64,000 nt of DNA from Rubritalea squalenifaciens DSM 18772 (GTDB lineage: Bacteria > Verrucomicrobiota > Verrucomicrobiia > Verrucomicrobiales > Akkermansiaceae), in contig NZ_FQYR01000003.1 in NCBI RefSeq assembly GCF_900141815.1, forward strand, positions 1,046,294-1,110,293, written 5' to 3'. The notes under the pieces are model-generated. The model worked only from the letters and a program-made list of their open reading frames with translations, was not told the DNA's origin and searched no databases. The position numbers were made by a program, and so were the translations under genes. Shown here piece by piece: positions 54,245-63,431 of the stretch. Numbering within the stretch: position 1 is the first letter of the stretch; the number at the start of each line of letters is the position of its first letter.

Positions 54245-55279
54245 ATGACCCGCTGGCAATACAACTTCGCTCGCAATCTGCTCTTCAAACTCGACGCTGA
54301 GCAGGCTCACCACGTTTCCCTTGATCTCCTCCGCACTTCAGAATCCCTTGGTATTCTGAAGCTTTTGGCAGGAAAGCTGCCCGATACCCAGCCCGTGGAG
54401 TGCATGGGCCTCACCTTCCCCAACCCTGTGGGCCTAGCAGCTGGCCTCGATAAAGAGGGCAACACCATCGATGCCCTCGGCCGCCTCGGCTTCGGTTTTG
54501 TAGAGATCGGCACCATCACTCCCCGCCCTCAACCCGGCAATGACAAGCCCCGCCTCTTCCGCATTATTGAGGAAGAAGCAATCATCAACAGGATGGGCTT
54601 TAATAACTGCGGGATCGAACAAGGCGTCAAAAACGTCCGTTCCGCCAAGACTTTCAATGGCATCGTCGGCTTCAACATCGGCAAAAACAAGGTCACTCCG
54701 AATGAGAACGCCATCGATGACTACCTCTACGCTCTCCGTGGCTGCTGGGGTGTGGCAGACTATGTAGCCGTTAATATCTCCTCGCCAAACACCCCAGGTC
54801 TGCGCGACCTGCAGGCGGCTGCAGACACCGCACGCCTCATCGACGCCCTCAAACAGGAGCAGGCGCGCCTCACCGAGGAAACTGGCATTCACATGCCTAT
54901 CGCGCTCAAAGTGGCCCCGGATATGGGTGACGAGCAGATCGCCGAGCTCTCCAAGGTCTTCTTGGATTGCGGTCTGGATGGTCTGATTGCCACCAATACC
55001 ACCATTTCCCGTGAAGCGGTGCAGGGCAAGCCCTTCGCTACGCAGGCCGGCGGCCTCTCCGGCAAGCCTGTCACCCAGCGCTCCACGGAGGTCATCAGCG
55101 CCTTCCATTCCCACCTGGGTGATCGCATCCCGATCATCGGTGTCGGCGGGATCATGTGTGCGGATGATGCAGTAGAAAAGCTTAAGGCAGGTGCCAAACT
55201 CGTCCAGCTCTACACCGGATTTATCTACCACGGACCACCACTGATCCGCGAGATCCTCGAAAAAATGAAGAAAATGTAA
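54245..55279 (+). CDS. pyrD: Quinone-dependent dihydroorotate dehydrogenase
   Basis: A 344-residue class 2 enzyme oxidising dihydroorotate to orotate in pyrimidine synthesis, membrane-associated. The N-terminal helices (YNFARNLLFKLDAEQAHH) are the class 2 quinone tunnel. GLAAGLDKEGNTIDAL, NRMGFNN, the catalytic serine region NISSPNTPGLRDLQ, the FMN site GLIATNTTISR and GVGGIMCADDAVEKL are all present. Confidence 0.97.
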   Translation: MTRWQYNFARNLLFKLDAEQAHHVSLDLLRTSESLGILKLLAGKLPDTQPVECMGLTFPNPVGLAAGLDKEGNTIDALGRLGFGFVEIGTITPRPQPGNDKPRLFRIIEEEAIINRMGFNNCGIEQGVKNVRSAKTFNGIVGFNIGKNKVTPNENAIDDYLYALRGCWGVADYVAVNISSPNTPGLRDLQAAADTARLIDALKQEQARLTEETGIHMPIALKVAPDMGDEQIAELSKVFLDCGLDGLIATNTTISREAVQGKPFATQAGGLSGKPVTQRSTEVISAFHSHLGDRIPIIGVGGIMCADDAVEKLKAGAKLVQLYTGFIYHGPPLIREILEKMKKM

Positions 55280-55512
55280 ATTTTTTCATGTTTACAGAAC
55301 ATTCACAATCAGATGAATACGTAGCAAACACCATGAAATGCTAAATTTTTCGCTGATATTGTTGAATAATACGCTACTTTCATACGTCTACTATTTCGAC
55401 GGCGGGCAAGAGCCTGACAAAGAACAGAGTTGAACAGGATTCGCCTTGCGGATCACGGCAATCGTTTGTTAGCCTGCTAGCCGTTCGGATCACAAAAGAA
55501 CCAACAATTATC

Positions 55513-55773
55513 ATGAAAAAAACATTCATCGCTATCGCCGCAGCCGCTACGGCTCTCTCTTTCTCCAGCTGCCAGAACCCTTACGGTCCTGGTGCTACTA
55601 ACACTCAGCGTGACGCTACTACAGGTGCTCTCATCGGTGGTATCGCTGGTGCCGTAATCGGTAACCAGTCCGGCCGCTCACTCGAAGGCGCAGCAGTAGG
55701 TGCCGCTCTCGGTGGTGCAGGTGGTGCAGCTGTAGGCAGCACCAAAGACAAGCAGCAGAACTACTACCGCTAG
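55513..55773 (+). CDS. Glycine-zipper lipoprotein
   Basis: An 86-residue protein. Lipoprotein signal MKKTFIAIAAAATALSFSSC with lipobox FSSC. The centre ALIGGIAGAVIGNQSGRSLEGAAVGAALGGAGG is a glycine-zipper (YMGG-like) that spans or sits in a membrane. Such small outer-membrane lipoproteins are common and of unknown role. A strong terminator follows. Confidence 0.85.
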   Translation: MKKTFIAIAAAATALSFSSCQNPYGPGATNTQRDATTGALIGGIAGAVIGNQSGRSLEGAAVGAALGGAGGAAVGSTKDKQQNYYR

Positions 55774-55814
55774 TCGCTGCTCAGCGTGAGCTGATCAAAA
55801 CATTTCTATTTTCC

Positions 55815-55844
55815 AAAGGCACTGCTTCACGCGGTGCCTTTTTT
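55815..55844 (+). terminator. Rho-independent terminator
   Basis: Eleven-base stem AAAGGCACTGC / GCGGTGCCTTT with one G-U pair, continued by more T residues. Confidence 0.87.
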
Positions 55845-56009
55845 GTGTTCCTTTGAATTGTAAAGAGGACTTTACAAAATAAGCGGAATAATAAGCCGTC
55901 TGCCGACGTTTATAGGTACAAATCGGCGATTTATGACTTTTCTGAACAGGTTTAGCTTATAAGTTCGCTCATCATTTACTCCAGACATCCTGCAATCCAA
56001 GCACGCACT

Positions 56010-58232
56010 ATGAAATCATTCATCACAGCTATTGTAGCCTTCCTGACCATCCAGGTATCTCTCTTTGGTCAGTTTGCCCAGCCAGGCGATCCCTTTGCCT
56101 CCCCAGATCAATTCGGAGCCGACGCTGGCGAAGCCAACCCACAAACCAAATCCGAACTGCTGGTCGACAGCAAGAGCATCGCTCCCGGCCAGACCATCCG
56201 CTTTGCCCTCAAATTCACCCACCCCGATCACTGGCATTCCTACTACAAGAATGACGGTATCGGCATTTCCCAGATTCCTGCGATCGCCTGGACTTTGCCG
56301 GAAGGCTTTGTGGCCTCAGACATCATTTTCCCCGCCCCCAAGGAGTTTCTTTTCCTGGGCATGAACTCCTACGGTTATGAAGGCACCAACTACTTCATTA
56401 CCGAAATCACCGCACCAAAGGATCTCAAGTCAGGCACCGAACTGGAATTTAAAGCGGAAGCCTCCTGGCAGATCTGTAAGGAGCAGTGTCTCCAGGAAGA
56501 CAGCACCTTTAGCGTGAAGCTACCAGTCACCGAAAACGCAGAAGCCAACCCCGACTACGCCAAGGAACTTTCCGGCTACATGACCAAGAAGGTCCCCACG
56601 AAGACCCTCCCAGCTTCCTGGAACCTCTCCGCCGATGAAAAAGACGGCATCATCACCCTCAGCATCAGCAGCAAGCTTCCCGAGGACGCGTTCTTCTACG
56701 AGTACGACAAGCAAATCGATGCTCAGAAGCCTCGCGAACTGAAAGTCACCGACACGAATTCCACCTTCACAGGCCAGCGCAATACAGGCAACGACTTCAG
56801 TGAAGCTCCTGAAAAGAAAGATCACCTCCGAGGCATTCTATACACGCCGTCCAAAGTCGAAGGCTCCAGTAACCACGCCTTCTGGATCGATGTCAAAATA
56901 GGCGCAGAGGAAGAATTAGCTCCCAGTGGTACAGATGCCGAGGCTGCCGCAGACTCTGATAAAGAGAAGCCACTCGGCGTGGCCGTCACCTTCGCCTTCC
57001 TTTTCCTAGGAGGCCTCATACTCAACCTCATGCCCTGCGTCTTTCCGGTCATTGGTCTAAAGATCATGGGCTTTGTCCAGCAGGCAGGTGAGGACAAGTC
57101 GAAGATCAAACTTCATGGTGTTGCGTTCACCGTAGGCGTGCTCCTCTCATTCCTCGCACTCGCGGCCTTCCTCTACCCGATCAAAGGTGAAACAACCCTG
57201 GGAGCCCAGTTGCAGAATCCGCTCGTGGTCTTCATAGTCCTGATCATCATGCTCTTACTCGGCCTCAGCATGTCTGGCGTCTTCGAAATTGGAGCCAAAG
57301 CGACGAGTATCGGTGGTAACCTGGCGCAGAAAGAAGGCGTATCTGGTTCCTTTTTCTCCGGCATCCTTGCCGTGATCGTAGCTACTCCCTGCTCCGCGCC
57401 ATTCCTCGGCCCAGCGATCGGAGCTGCCTGGAACTACGAAGGGCCACTCTTCTTCGCTGCCCTCCTGACCATGGGAGTAGGCCTCGCTCTCCCATATATC
57501 ATCCTGTCCTTCTTCCCTGCTCTCGTAAACAGCCTCCCTCGCCCTGGCGCCTGGATGGAATCCTTCAAGCAAGGCATGGCCTTCCTGCTTTATGCCACCG
57601 CTGGTTACCTCATCTGGGTCTACATGGGTCAGGTGGGAGATGCCCATGCTGGGCAGAAAGGTTTGCACGTCATGTTAGGTCTCACTACCATCGCCGCAGC
57701 AGCCTGGATTTATGGCCGCTGGGATACACCCATTAGAAAAATGAAAGTACGTATCATCGCTAAAGCCCTTACCGCCCTCTTCTTTGTAGGCGGCTTGGCT
57801 CTCGCTCTCCCACCGAAAGAGGAAGCGGAAGTCTCTGAAAATACCGTAGCCGAATTCGACTGGCAGAAGTGGTCTCCCGAAGCCGTGGAGAAACATCTCG
57901 CCGAGGGTAAAGCTGTCTATGTGGACTTCACCGCCAAATGGTGCCTTACCTGCCAGAGTAACAAGGCAACCGCTTACACCGACGAAGTCAGACAGATGTT
58001 CTACGACAATAACATCGTCGTTCTCAAAGCGGACATGACCAAGAAGCACCCGACAGCCACCAAGGCTGTTCATGATCTCGGACGCTCTGCTATCCCGGTC
58101 AACGTACTCTACGTACCTGGCGACAAGACACCACACGTTACCTCAGAAATCCTCACCGCAGGCTACATGAAGGATTTCATCAAGCAGCACATCAAACCTG
58201 CTGAACAAAAAGAGGCTGACTTAGAGAAATAA
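56010..58232 (+). CDS. DsbD-family protein-disulfide reductase (ScsB-like)
   Basis: A 740-residue protein with a signal peptide. The N-terminal periplasmic DsbD-gamma/beta-like domain (PDHWHSYYKNDGIG, SWQICKEQCLQEDSTF with an active Cys pair), a central domain of about eight helices with the paired redox cysteines in LNLMPCVFPVIGLK and VIVATPCSAPFLGP, and a C-terminal thioredoxin domain with FTAKWCLTCQSNKA. Together they carry electrons from cytoplasmic thioredoxin to periplasmic targets. Probably the reductase serving the TlpA-like and cytochrome proteins of this cell. Confidence 0.93.
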   Translation: MKSFITAIVAFLTIQVSLFGQFAQPGDPFASPDQFGADAGEANPQTKSELLVDSKSIAPGQTIRFALKFTHPDHWHSYYKNDGIGISQIPAIAWTLPEGFVASDIIFPAPKEFLFLGMNSYGYEGTNYFITEITAPKDLKSGTELEFKAEASWQICKEQCLQEDSTFSVKLPVTENAEANPDYAKELSGYMTKKVPTKTLPASWNLSADEKDGIITLSISSKLPEDAFFYEYDKQIDAQKPRELKVTDTNSTFTGQRNTGNDFSEAPEKKDHLRGILYTPSKVEGSSNHAFWIDVKIGAEEELAPSGTDAEAAADSDKEKPLGVAVTFAFLFLGGLILNLMPCVFPVIGLKIMGFVQQAGEDKSKIKLHGVAFTVGVLLSFLALAAFLYPIKGETTLGAQLQNPLVVFIVLIIMLLLGLSMSGVFEIGAKATSIGGNLAQKEGVSGSFFSGILAVIVATPCSAPFLGPAIGAAWNYEGPLFFAALLTMGVGLALPYIILSFFPALVNSLPRPGAWMESFKQGMAFLLYATAGYLIWVYMGQVGDAHAGQKGLHVMLGLTTIAAAAWIYGRWDTPIRKMKVRIIAKALTALFFVGGLALALPPKEEAEVSENTVAEFDWQKWSPEAVEKHLAEGKAVYVDFTAKWCLTCQSNKATAYTDEVRQMFYDNNIVVLKADMTKKHPTATKAVHDLGRSAIPVNVLYVPGDKTPHVTSEILTAGYMKDFIKQHIKPAEQKEADLEK

Positions 58233-58257
58233 GCCCTCACCTGCACCTTATCATTTC

Positions 58258-58290
58258 AAAGCCGGAGTCGCTCTCGACTTCGGCTTTTTT
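58258..58290 (+). terminator. Rho-independent terminator after the DsbD-like gene
   Basis: Thirteen-base stem AAAGCCGGAGTCG / CGACTTCGGCTTT with one G-U mismatch, followed by more T. Confidence 0.87.
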
Positions 58291-58310
58291 CTTTTCCATT
58301 CTCTTTAGCG

Positions 58311-58583
58311 ATGAGCGGCACCCAAACACTACGCGTGAAGGCTACCCCAAACGCCTCCAAAAACAAGATCATCGGCTGGGAACACGATCACCTGGCCGGC
58401 GATGTCCTACGCGTACGCATCCAATCTCCGCCAGTCGACGGCAAGGCCAACAAGGCCCTAACAACCTACCTCGCCAAAGCACTCGGAATCTCCAAATCCT
58501 CCATCACCCTCACCAAAGGCCAAACCTCCCGCATCAAAACCTTCGAGATTCCAGCCAACGCGGCACTCCCTGAAAAAGAGTAA
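58311..58583 (+). CDS. DUF167 (YggU) family protein
   Basis: A 90-residue protein of the conserved DUF167 family: LRVKATPNASKNKIIGW, VLRVRIQSPPVDGKANKALTTYLAKALG and ITLTKGQTSRIKTF. Function unknown. It follows the DsbD-like gene's terminator and converges with the minus-strand gene at 58593. Confidence 0.92.
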   Translation: MSGTQTLRVKATPNASKNKIIGWEHDHLAGDVLRVRIQSPPVDGKANKALTTYLAKALGISKSSITLTKGQTSRIKTFEIPANAALPEKE

Positions 58584-58592
58584 GCTCTTCCT

Positions 58593-59222
58593 CTAAAACG
58601 CGCGCAGCTTCACCTTGTAGTCACGGCGGAAGATGGCGACCCGGCACGGCGTTGCAGCTGGCAGACCCACCTCGCTCACGTCTTCTCCTGTGGAGATTGC
58701 CTTGCGAACATCTAGGTAATAGCGGTGTAGCTGAAAACTACATTGCATGGTCTTCGTCCACGGCTCACTCAGGATAGCCTCTATCTCTGTGGATGGCACA
58801 TACTCTCCTCTTTCAGGGCCCTCGCCATGATAGACCTCATTGATCAGGCGCTCCAGATGTGCCAGTTCCACAATGAAGCTGGACCACTGGTCGTCCTCTT
58901 GCGGTTTGGAGCGATAGAGAAACTCTGGAAAGTACTCGCCCAGTTTGTTCAAGGTATAGTCCTGCGGCGGATAGTGGGAAATGTAGCTCAAAGCAAACTG
59001 GCTGAAGAGCTCCTCACCAAGCGTCTGCTGCAGCACGGGAAACTCCGTTTCCATCACCTGCACAAGCCTGGCATAATAGGAACTGCCATAGATCGCCACG
59101 CGATCCATCGCGCTCATGCCATTGCCACCCGCCACCACTCGCTGCTCGATCAACTGCTCCTGCCCTACCGGACTGCGGAGCACCTGCACAAACCATTGCT
59201 GCAACTCGCGAAGATCAGTCAT
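58593..59222 (-). CDS. DUF2063 (BufC/HvfC-like) RiPP-maturation partner
   Basis: A 209-residue cytoplasmic protein. [15 protein letters not shown] at the start, then [39 protein letters not shown] and YFPEFL follow the DUF2063 (HvfC/BufC N-terminal, putative DNA-binding annotation) pattern. In bufferin-type clusters this protein works with the DUF692 enzyme, binding the precursor. Its ATG overlaps the MNIO gene's stop by 8 bases, so the two are translated together. Last gene of the operon. Confidence 0.86.
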   Translation of the reverse strand: MTDLRELQQWFVQVLRSPVGQEQLIEQRVVAGGNGMSAMDRVAIYGSSYYARLVQVMETEFPVLQQTLGEELFSQFALSYISHYPPQDYTLNKLGEYFPEFLYRSKPQEDDQWSSFIVELAHLERLINEVYHGEGPERGEYVPSTEIEAILSEPWTKTMQCSFQLHRYYLDVRKAISTGEDVSEVGLPAATPCRVAIFRRDYKVKLRAF

Positions 59223-60144
59223 GGCTCACCTCTCCCACGGGTACCCGGTGCAGAGGCGTAGATACCGCGCCTTTCTTCTCAACCACTGGCTTGCTGGTAG
59301 AAATCTCACTTAGCTCCAGCTCCCCGTCCCGGTACAGCTTCGCCTTGTTCACCTCCGCCAGCAGCTCGTCAAACGGTGGAATATCAGCATCCCATTCTAG
59401 CAATGTTGCGGTAGATCCGGCGTGCTTGTGCGCAATGCGATACAGCTCCCAAACCTCATCCACTACGCTGTTATTATGGGTATCAATCACGTGCGTGCCG
59501 TGATCTTCATGCCCCGCCAGGTGAAACTGCACAATGCGGTCACCAGGAATAGTGTGGATATAGTTCACCGGATCCCACCCATGGTTCCGCGCGCACACAT
59601 AAATATTATTCAAATCTAACAAAACACCACAGTCCGCCTGCTCCGCCAGTTCTTTAAGGAAGATCCAATCCTCCACCGTGGAATCCTCAAACTCCAGATA
59701 GGTGCTGGGGTTCTCCAGAATGAGCGGCCGCTCCAGTATTTCCTGCACCTGCTTCACTTTCTCTACGGTGTGCTTGAGCGATTGCTCAGTTAGCGGGAAT
59801 GGCAGGAGGTCATGTGTATTCAGCCCGGCCACGCCTGTCCAGCAGAGGTGGTCAGATACCCAGCGCGCATTGGTCCGCTCAGCCAGGCGCTTGAGCTTTT
59901 TCAGGTAGTCCAGATTCAGAGGATCCGTGCTCCCGATAGAGAGCGATACCCCGTGCATGACCACAGGGTATCGCTCCGCAATCTGGTCAATGACGTAAGC
60001 CGGATAGCCCTCGCTATCCATGAAGTTCTCCGAGATAATCTCAAACCAGTCCACCTCCGGCCATTCGGATAGAATCGTCGGGAAATGCTGGCTGCGGAGT
60101 CCCACTCCTAGCCCTAGGTCTGGTAGATCAAATCGGTTCGTCAT
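59215..60144 (-). CDS. MNIO (DUF692) multinuclear iron oxidative enzyme, BufB-like
   Basis: A 309-residue TIM-barrel enzyme from ATG 60144 (an in-frame GTG at 60159 overlaps the upstream stop). Candidate metal ligands are spread as in the family: [54 protein letters not shown] and [13 protein letters not shown] enzymes modify Cys residues of RiPP precursors with a di- or tri-iron centre and O2. Located 14 bp after the Cys-rich precursor and coupled to BufC, it is most likely its maturase. See findings. Confidence 0.93.
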   Translation of the reverse strand: MTNRFDLPDLGLGVGLRSQHFPTILSEWPEVDWFEIISENFMDSEGYPAYVIDQIAERYPVVMHGVSLSIGSTDPLNLDYLKKLKRLAERTNARWVSDHLCWTGVAGLNTHDLLPFPLTEQSLKHTVEKVKQVQEILERPLILENPSTYLEFEDSTVEDWIFLKELAEQADCGVLLDLNNIYVCARNHGWDPVNYIHTIPGDRIVQFHLAGHEDHGTHVIDTHNNSVVDEVWELYRIAHKHAGSTATLLEWDADIPPFDELLAEVNKAKLYRDGELELSEISTSKPVVEKKGAVSTPLHRVPVGEVSHD

Positions 60145-60158
60145 TGTATAGAGTCCCA

Positions 60159-60848
60159 CTAACCTGCTGCCGGCGGTGCTGGCAACTTAGGTGGTTGTGG
60201 AGTTGGGTAAGGGTTCGGCAGCTTGTTGTCCGCTGGTGGGTAGGCTTTCCCACTTGTTGAATCCCAAGCGTTCGCTACCAGAGGAGATTGCAGATTTTTC
60301 GGCACTCCGAAAGACTTCTTATTCGCAGCCATCTTCGTTTCGAAGCGGGAGCGAGCAATATTCCAGATAGGCTCACCGAGGAAATCCGCCGGGTACATCA
60401 CTCCATCAGCATTCTTGGTAGGTGCCGCGGAGTTCAGCTGGGCCTGGATGAAGCCGGTATTTCCGTTTCCGACCGGCACACCACAGCCCCCCGTTCCATT
60501 CCAGCTCGGGCTAGTAGTCGCACAGTTGTTCTCAGCTACCCAATACTGGCGGGCAAAGTCGCCGGTACCACAGGCACCAAGACCCTTGCAGCTGTTTCCT
60601 CCTTCACAGGAGTGTGCATCGATGTTTGGTCCGGGGCACTCGCCCGGCTTATAGACTGTTCCGTCTTTATCTGTGAATGGCAGCGTATTGAGCCCCATGC
60701 AAATATGCAGGTCCTTTACCACAGGAGTGGTCTCTGCATCTTTTGCGGAAAGGATGGAAGGCACGCTCATGCCCACAGCTCCCACACTGAATGTCTTGAT
60801 GAAGTCCCTACGGCTGGCAGAGATATTGTCTTTGTTGGAGTTATTCAT
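60159..60848 (-). CDS. Tat-exported cysteine-rich protein, candidate MNIO substrate
   Basis: A 229-residue protein from ATG 60848 (overlapping the cytochrome gene's stop; the upstream open frame is shadow). A twin-arginine signal ([19 protein letters not shown], residues 10-28) is followed by seven Cys at 50, 71, 81, 87, 93, 109 and 122. The core at 79-94 reads [16 protein letters not shown], then CATTS and [10 protein letters not shown] follow. The tail is Pro-rich ([17 protein letters not shown]). The S-C-K-G unit and coupling to an MNIO enzyme make it the probable precursor or substrate. No known family was assigned. Confidence 0.82.
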   Translation of the reverse strand: MNNSNKDNISASRRDFIKTFSVGAVGMSVPSILSAKDAETTPVVKDLHICMGLNTLPFTDKDGTVYKPGECPGPNIDAHSCEGGNSCKGLGACGTGDFARQYWVAENNCATTSPSWNGTGGCGVPVGNGNTGFIQAQLNSAAPTKNADGVMYPADFLGEPIWNIARSRFETKMAANKKSFGVPKNLQSPLVANAWDSTSGKAYPPADNKLPNPYPTPQPPKLPAPPAAG

Positions 60849-62379
60849 TGCTGTCGTTCTTGGTGGTGGATGTTGATGACTTGTGTGCACGCTGCAGCAT
60901 GAAGCTGAAGTTAGCCATGTTGGTCTGCACACCATCGGAATTCAGAGGTCCAAATGTTGCGCCTGCGTGGCAGTTCATGCAGCTACCGTTGACCTGCATG
61001 TAGGTTTCCATGACTGGGTTCCCCAGACTGATCGGTGCTGGGTTCCCTGCCCTACCTGTACCGGAATCGACAGGCCACTGAGTAGAGATTAGGCGGTAAT
61101 TTTCCCATACTGTCCCCTTCAGCTTCTTCTGCATTTCCGCATTGAGGCTGTTCGTCCAGGTGGAATCGATCACATCATTATTCGAAGTGATAACCTGAGT
61201 GATCTGGCTCGGAATACGGTCAGCCTTTTCCTGGGAGTAATCAGCGGCAGGCTTGCCAGCAGCTTCATTGGTCTTCTGGGCTTTTAGCATGGCCGCGTAG
61301 CTAGCGTCACTGAATCCTGCGATGGATGCTTTGCCTTTATCCTGAGACCAGAAGTTGTACTCCTTACTTGGGTCATAGTCTACCTTACGGGTGCCATTGC
61401 CGCGGAGATCCACGCGTGGCGCGTTGTCGACGTGCTCGAATGTGGCCCATACCCACTCGCTGGCATCCTTGGTACGCACCATGATGTGCATGCCTACCAG
61501 ACCGTAGTGATGGCCGTGTGTGTATTTCTTTGAATAAGGATGATAGACCTCAGGTTTGATGGTATAGAACTTCTTACTCGTCACCTCATCATCGGTGAGC
61601 TTTTTCCAGGCCACCTTGAGCTCCATCGCTCCAAATTGAGGAGTCGCTCCGCTCTGCCCACTCGGGAAAGAAATTTGGTTTCCAACAACCTTGAGGAAAT
61701 TTGCTTGTCCCTCCTGGTTATAGAGTTTGTTGCTAAGAATGTACTCGTACTCAGCCTTGTTGATACGGATCTCGTAGCGAACATACTCCTTATTCAAATC
61801 TACAATTGGAGGCAATGGCGTCTCGTTGTTGAAGAAAGCCTCATTCACCTCATCCAGCACGTGAGGCCTGTGTGTTTTCTTGGAAGTTGCAAGGAGCACG
61901 CGCTTCGGTTTTCCATCCTCATGCTTATGCTCGGGAGTTCCCCAAGCATCTGGAGTAGATCCATCCGCTTTGAAAATCTGAGTTGGCGAGAGATAAGTCT
62001 CCCAGACTCGTGGTGCATCTGGGTGAGCTGATATGCTGTCCCCTTTTGGATTCCCCTGATCATCCGCTGGCCAGTTGAGCGCTACAAATGTCGCCCAGGA
62101 GAACAGGTCGAACTGCTTTTGGGTCTCAAACACGCCACAGTCATCAGCCACTTTGGCATCTGTCTTTGTACCTGTCTCCAAGGAATGCCTGTCGTAAGGC
62201 ATCGTGGAAGTAATATCCGGGTACACATAACCATTTGGCAATGTGCTAGTATCACAGGACGCTGGATAAGTAGGCATTTGCACCGCTTCAGTCGACTGAT
62301 CGTCGGCTAGCAAGGTCAGAGCGCCTGCTCCAATCATTCCGCAACCAAGGGTCGCGAGGGTTATTCGTTTTTTAGTCAT
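60841..62379 (-). CDS. Large cytochrome-c-like protein with single CxxCH
   Basis: A 512-residue protein. An N-terminal signal (MTKKRITLATLGCGMIGAGALTLLA) exports it. One haem motif, CMNCH at 467-471 near the C-terminus, is the only c-haem site; HAGATF follows. Upstream, FSWATFVALNWPADDQGNP, DAPRVWETYLSP and KPEVYHPYSKKYTHGHHYGLVGMHIM form a large, His-rich region typical of an uncharacterised cytochrome c family in environmental bacteria. It is first in the operon; its stop overlaps the start of the Cys-rich gene by 8 bases. Confidence 0.84.
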   Translation of the reverse strand: MTKKRITLATLGCGMIGAGALTLLADDQSTEAVQMPTYPASCDTSTLPNGYVYPDITSTMPYDRHSLETGTKTDAKVADDCGVFETQKQFDLFSWATFVALNWPADDQGNPKGDSISAHPDAPRVWETYLSPTQIFKADGSTPDAWGTPEHKHEDGKPKRVLLATSKKTHRPHVLDEVNEAFFNNETPLPPIVDLNKEYVRYEIRINKAEYEYILSNKLYNQEGQANFLKVVGNQISFPSGQSGATPQFGAMELKVAWKKLTDDEVTSKKFYTIKPEVYHPYSKKYTHGHHYGLVGMHIMVRTKDASEWVWATFEHVDNAPRVDLRGNGTRKVDYDPSKEYNFWSQDKGKASIAGFSDASYAAMLKAQKTNEAAGKPAADYSQEKADRIPSQITQVITSNNDVIDSTWTNSLNAEMQKKLKGTVWENYRLISTQWPVDSGTGRAGNPAPISLGNPVMETYMQVNGSCMNCHAGATFGPLNSDGVQTNMANFSFMLQRAHKSSTSTTKNDSNE

Positions 62380-62799
62380 AGTAGGTCATTTGATGCATCC
62401 CACCTGATACCAATCCATGGTCTATTGCTGCTCGCTCACACGGCAGATCATATAACCAGTTTCAGTCAATGGGGACTCTTTGAATCATTGATCTAACATC
62501 ATAGAAACCAGATCAAATATGCGAGCATGATCTACTATATCTAACACAATCTTTGGACAAGAAAGAAATAGAACATGAATAAAACGACACCTAGAAACAC
62601 CCCCAAATAAAACACAACACTCTCTGTGAACCACAGATAGAGAGATACAACCCATTTTTAAACGGATGTATAAATTGTCATATTACAAAATAATAGAGTC
62701 AATTCAAACCAAAGTCATAGACACACGGCACGTGCTTTGTTAGCGAAACTATCAGCTATCATGTTAGCTAATCAATAAACACACAAATTAAATCTAATC
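62380..62799. other. AT-rich divergent promoter region
   Basis: This 420-base gap separates the MNIO operon (minus) from the tail-collar gene (plus). It is AT-rich, with no coding frame beyond a dozen codons, no RNA gene and no strong dyad noted. It presumably carries both promoters. Confidence 0.45.
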
Positions 62800-63357
62800 A
62801 TGGAAGGATATATAGGAGAAATCAGAATGTTCGCTGGCAACTTTGCACCAAGGAATTGGGAATTCTGTAATGGTCAGGACTTACCGATCAATCAATACGC
62901 CTCCCTCTACTCCATCATTGGCACAACCTATGGTGGTGACGGAGTAAACAGCGTAGGGCTCCCAGACTTCAGAGGCAGAACAAACATCCATCCAGGCACA
63001 GGCCCTGGACTCAGTCCCAGATTGCGAGGCAATGGGGGTGGCGTAGAAGAAGTGTACCTGAATGAATCTCAGATCCCTTCACACACTCACCAGGCAACCG
63101 CCAAAGTCACTGCCTCTGTGGGAGTAGCTGATGATGACGGAAGCACAACAGAGGTCTCTGGTCACATCTTAGCGAATTCTCCTAGCGAAGAATTGTATAG
63201 CTCATCTACTCCAGATGCCCAACTCGGCGGAGTCAGCGCTAGTGTCGAGGTCACCAATGGCTCAACTGGAGGCAGTCAGTCACACACCAACATGATGCCC
63301 TACCTCACCTGCTACTACATCATCTGTGTCAGTGGTCAGTACCCAGAGAGACCTTAA
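62800..63357 (+). CDS. Tail-collar domain (microcystin-dependent-like) protein
   Basis: A 185-residue protein. GYIGEIRMFAGNFAPRNWEFCNGQDLPINQYASLYSIIGTTYGGDGVNSVGLPDFRGR is the phage tail-collar (PF07484) domain as found in MdpB-like microcystin-dependent proteins. The C-terminal half, rich in Gly, Ser and Thr, ends SHTNMMPYLTCYYIICVSGQYP. No other phage gene is near. Bacterial versions occur in families outside phages; its role here is unknown. Confidence 0.86.
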   Translation: MEGYIGEIRMFAGNFAPRNWEFCNGQDLPINQYASLYSIIGTTYGGDGVNSVGLPDFRGRTNIHPGTGPGLSPRLRGNGGGVEEVYLNESQIPSHTHQATAKVTASVGVADDDGSTTEVSGHILANSPSEELYSSSTPDAQLGGVSASVEVTNGSTGGSQSHTNMMPYLTCYYIICVSGQYPERP

Positions 63358-63370
63358 CTCTGAGACTTAA

Positions 63371-63406
63371 AAGAAAAACCCGCCCCACACAGAGTGAGGC
63401 GGGTTT
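63371..63406 (-). terminator. Bidirectional hairpin, terminator on minus strand
   Basis: Near-perfect stem AAACCCGCCCCAC / GTGAGGCGGGTTT. On the minus strand it continues into TTCTTTT and would end the LamG gene at 63432; on the plus strand a short T-run may also act for the tail-collar gene. Confidence 0.7.
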
Positions 63407-63431
63407 AACCAGTTACCAAATTTTATCCCAC

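Noticed and set aside
60849..60935. N-terminal extension of the Cys-rich precursor (starts MVCRPTWL)
   Set aside because: It lies within the cytochrome gene in another frame, and the twin-arginine signal begins right after ATG 60848.
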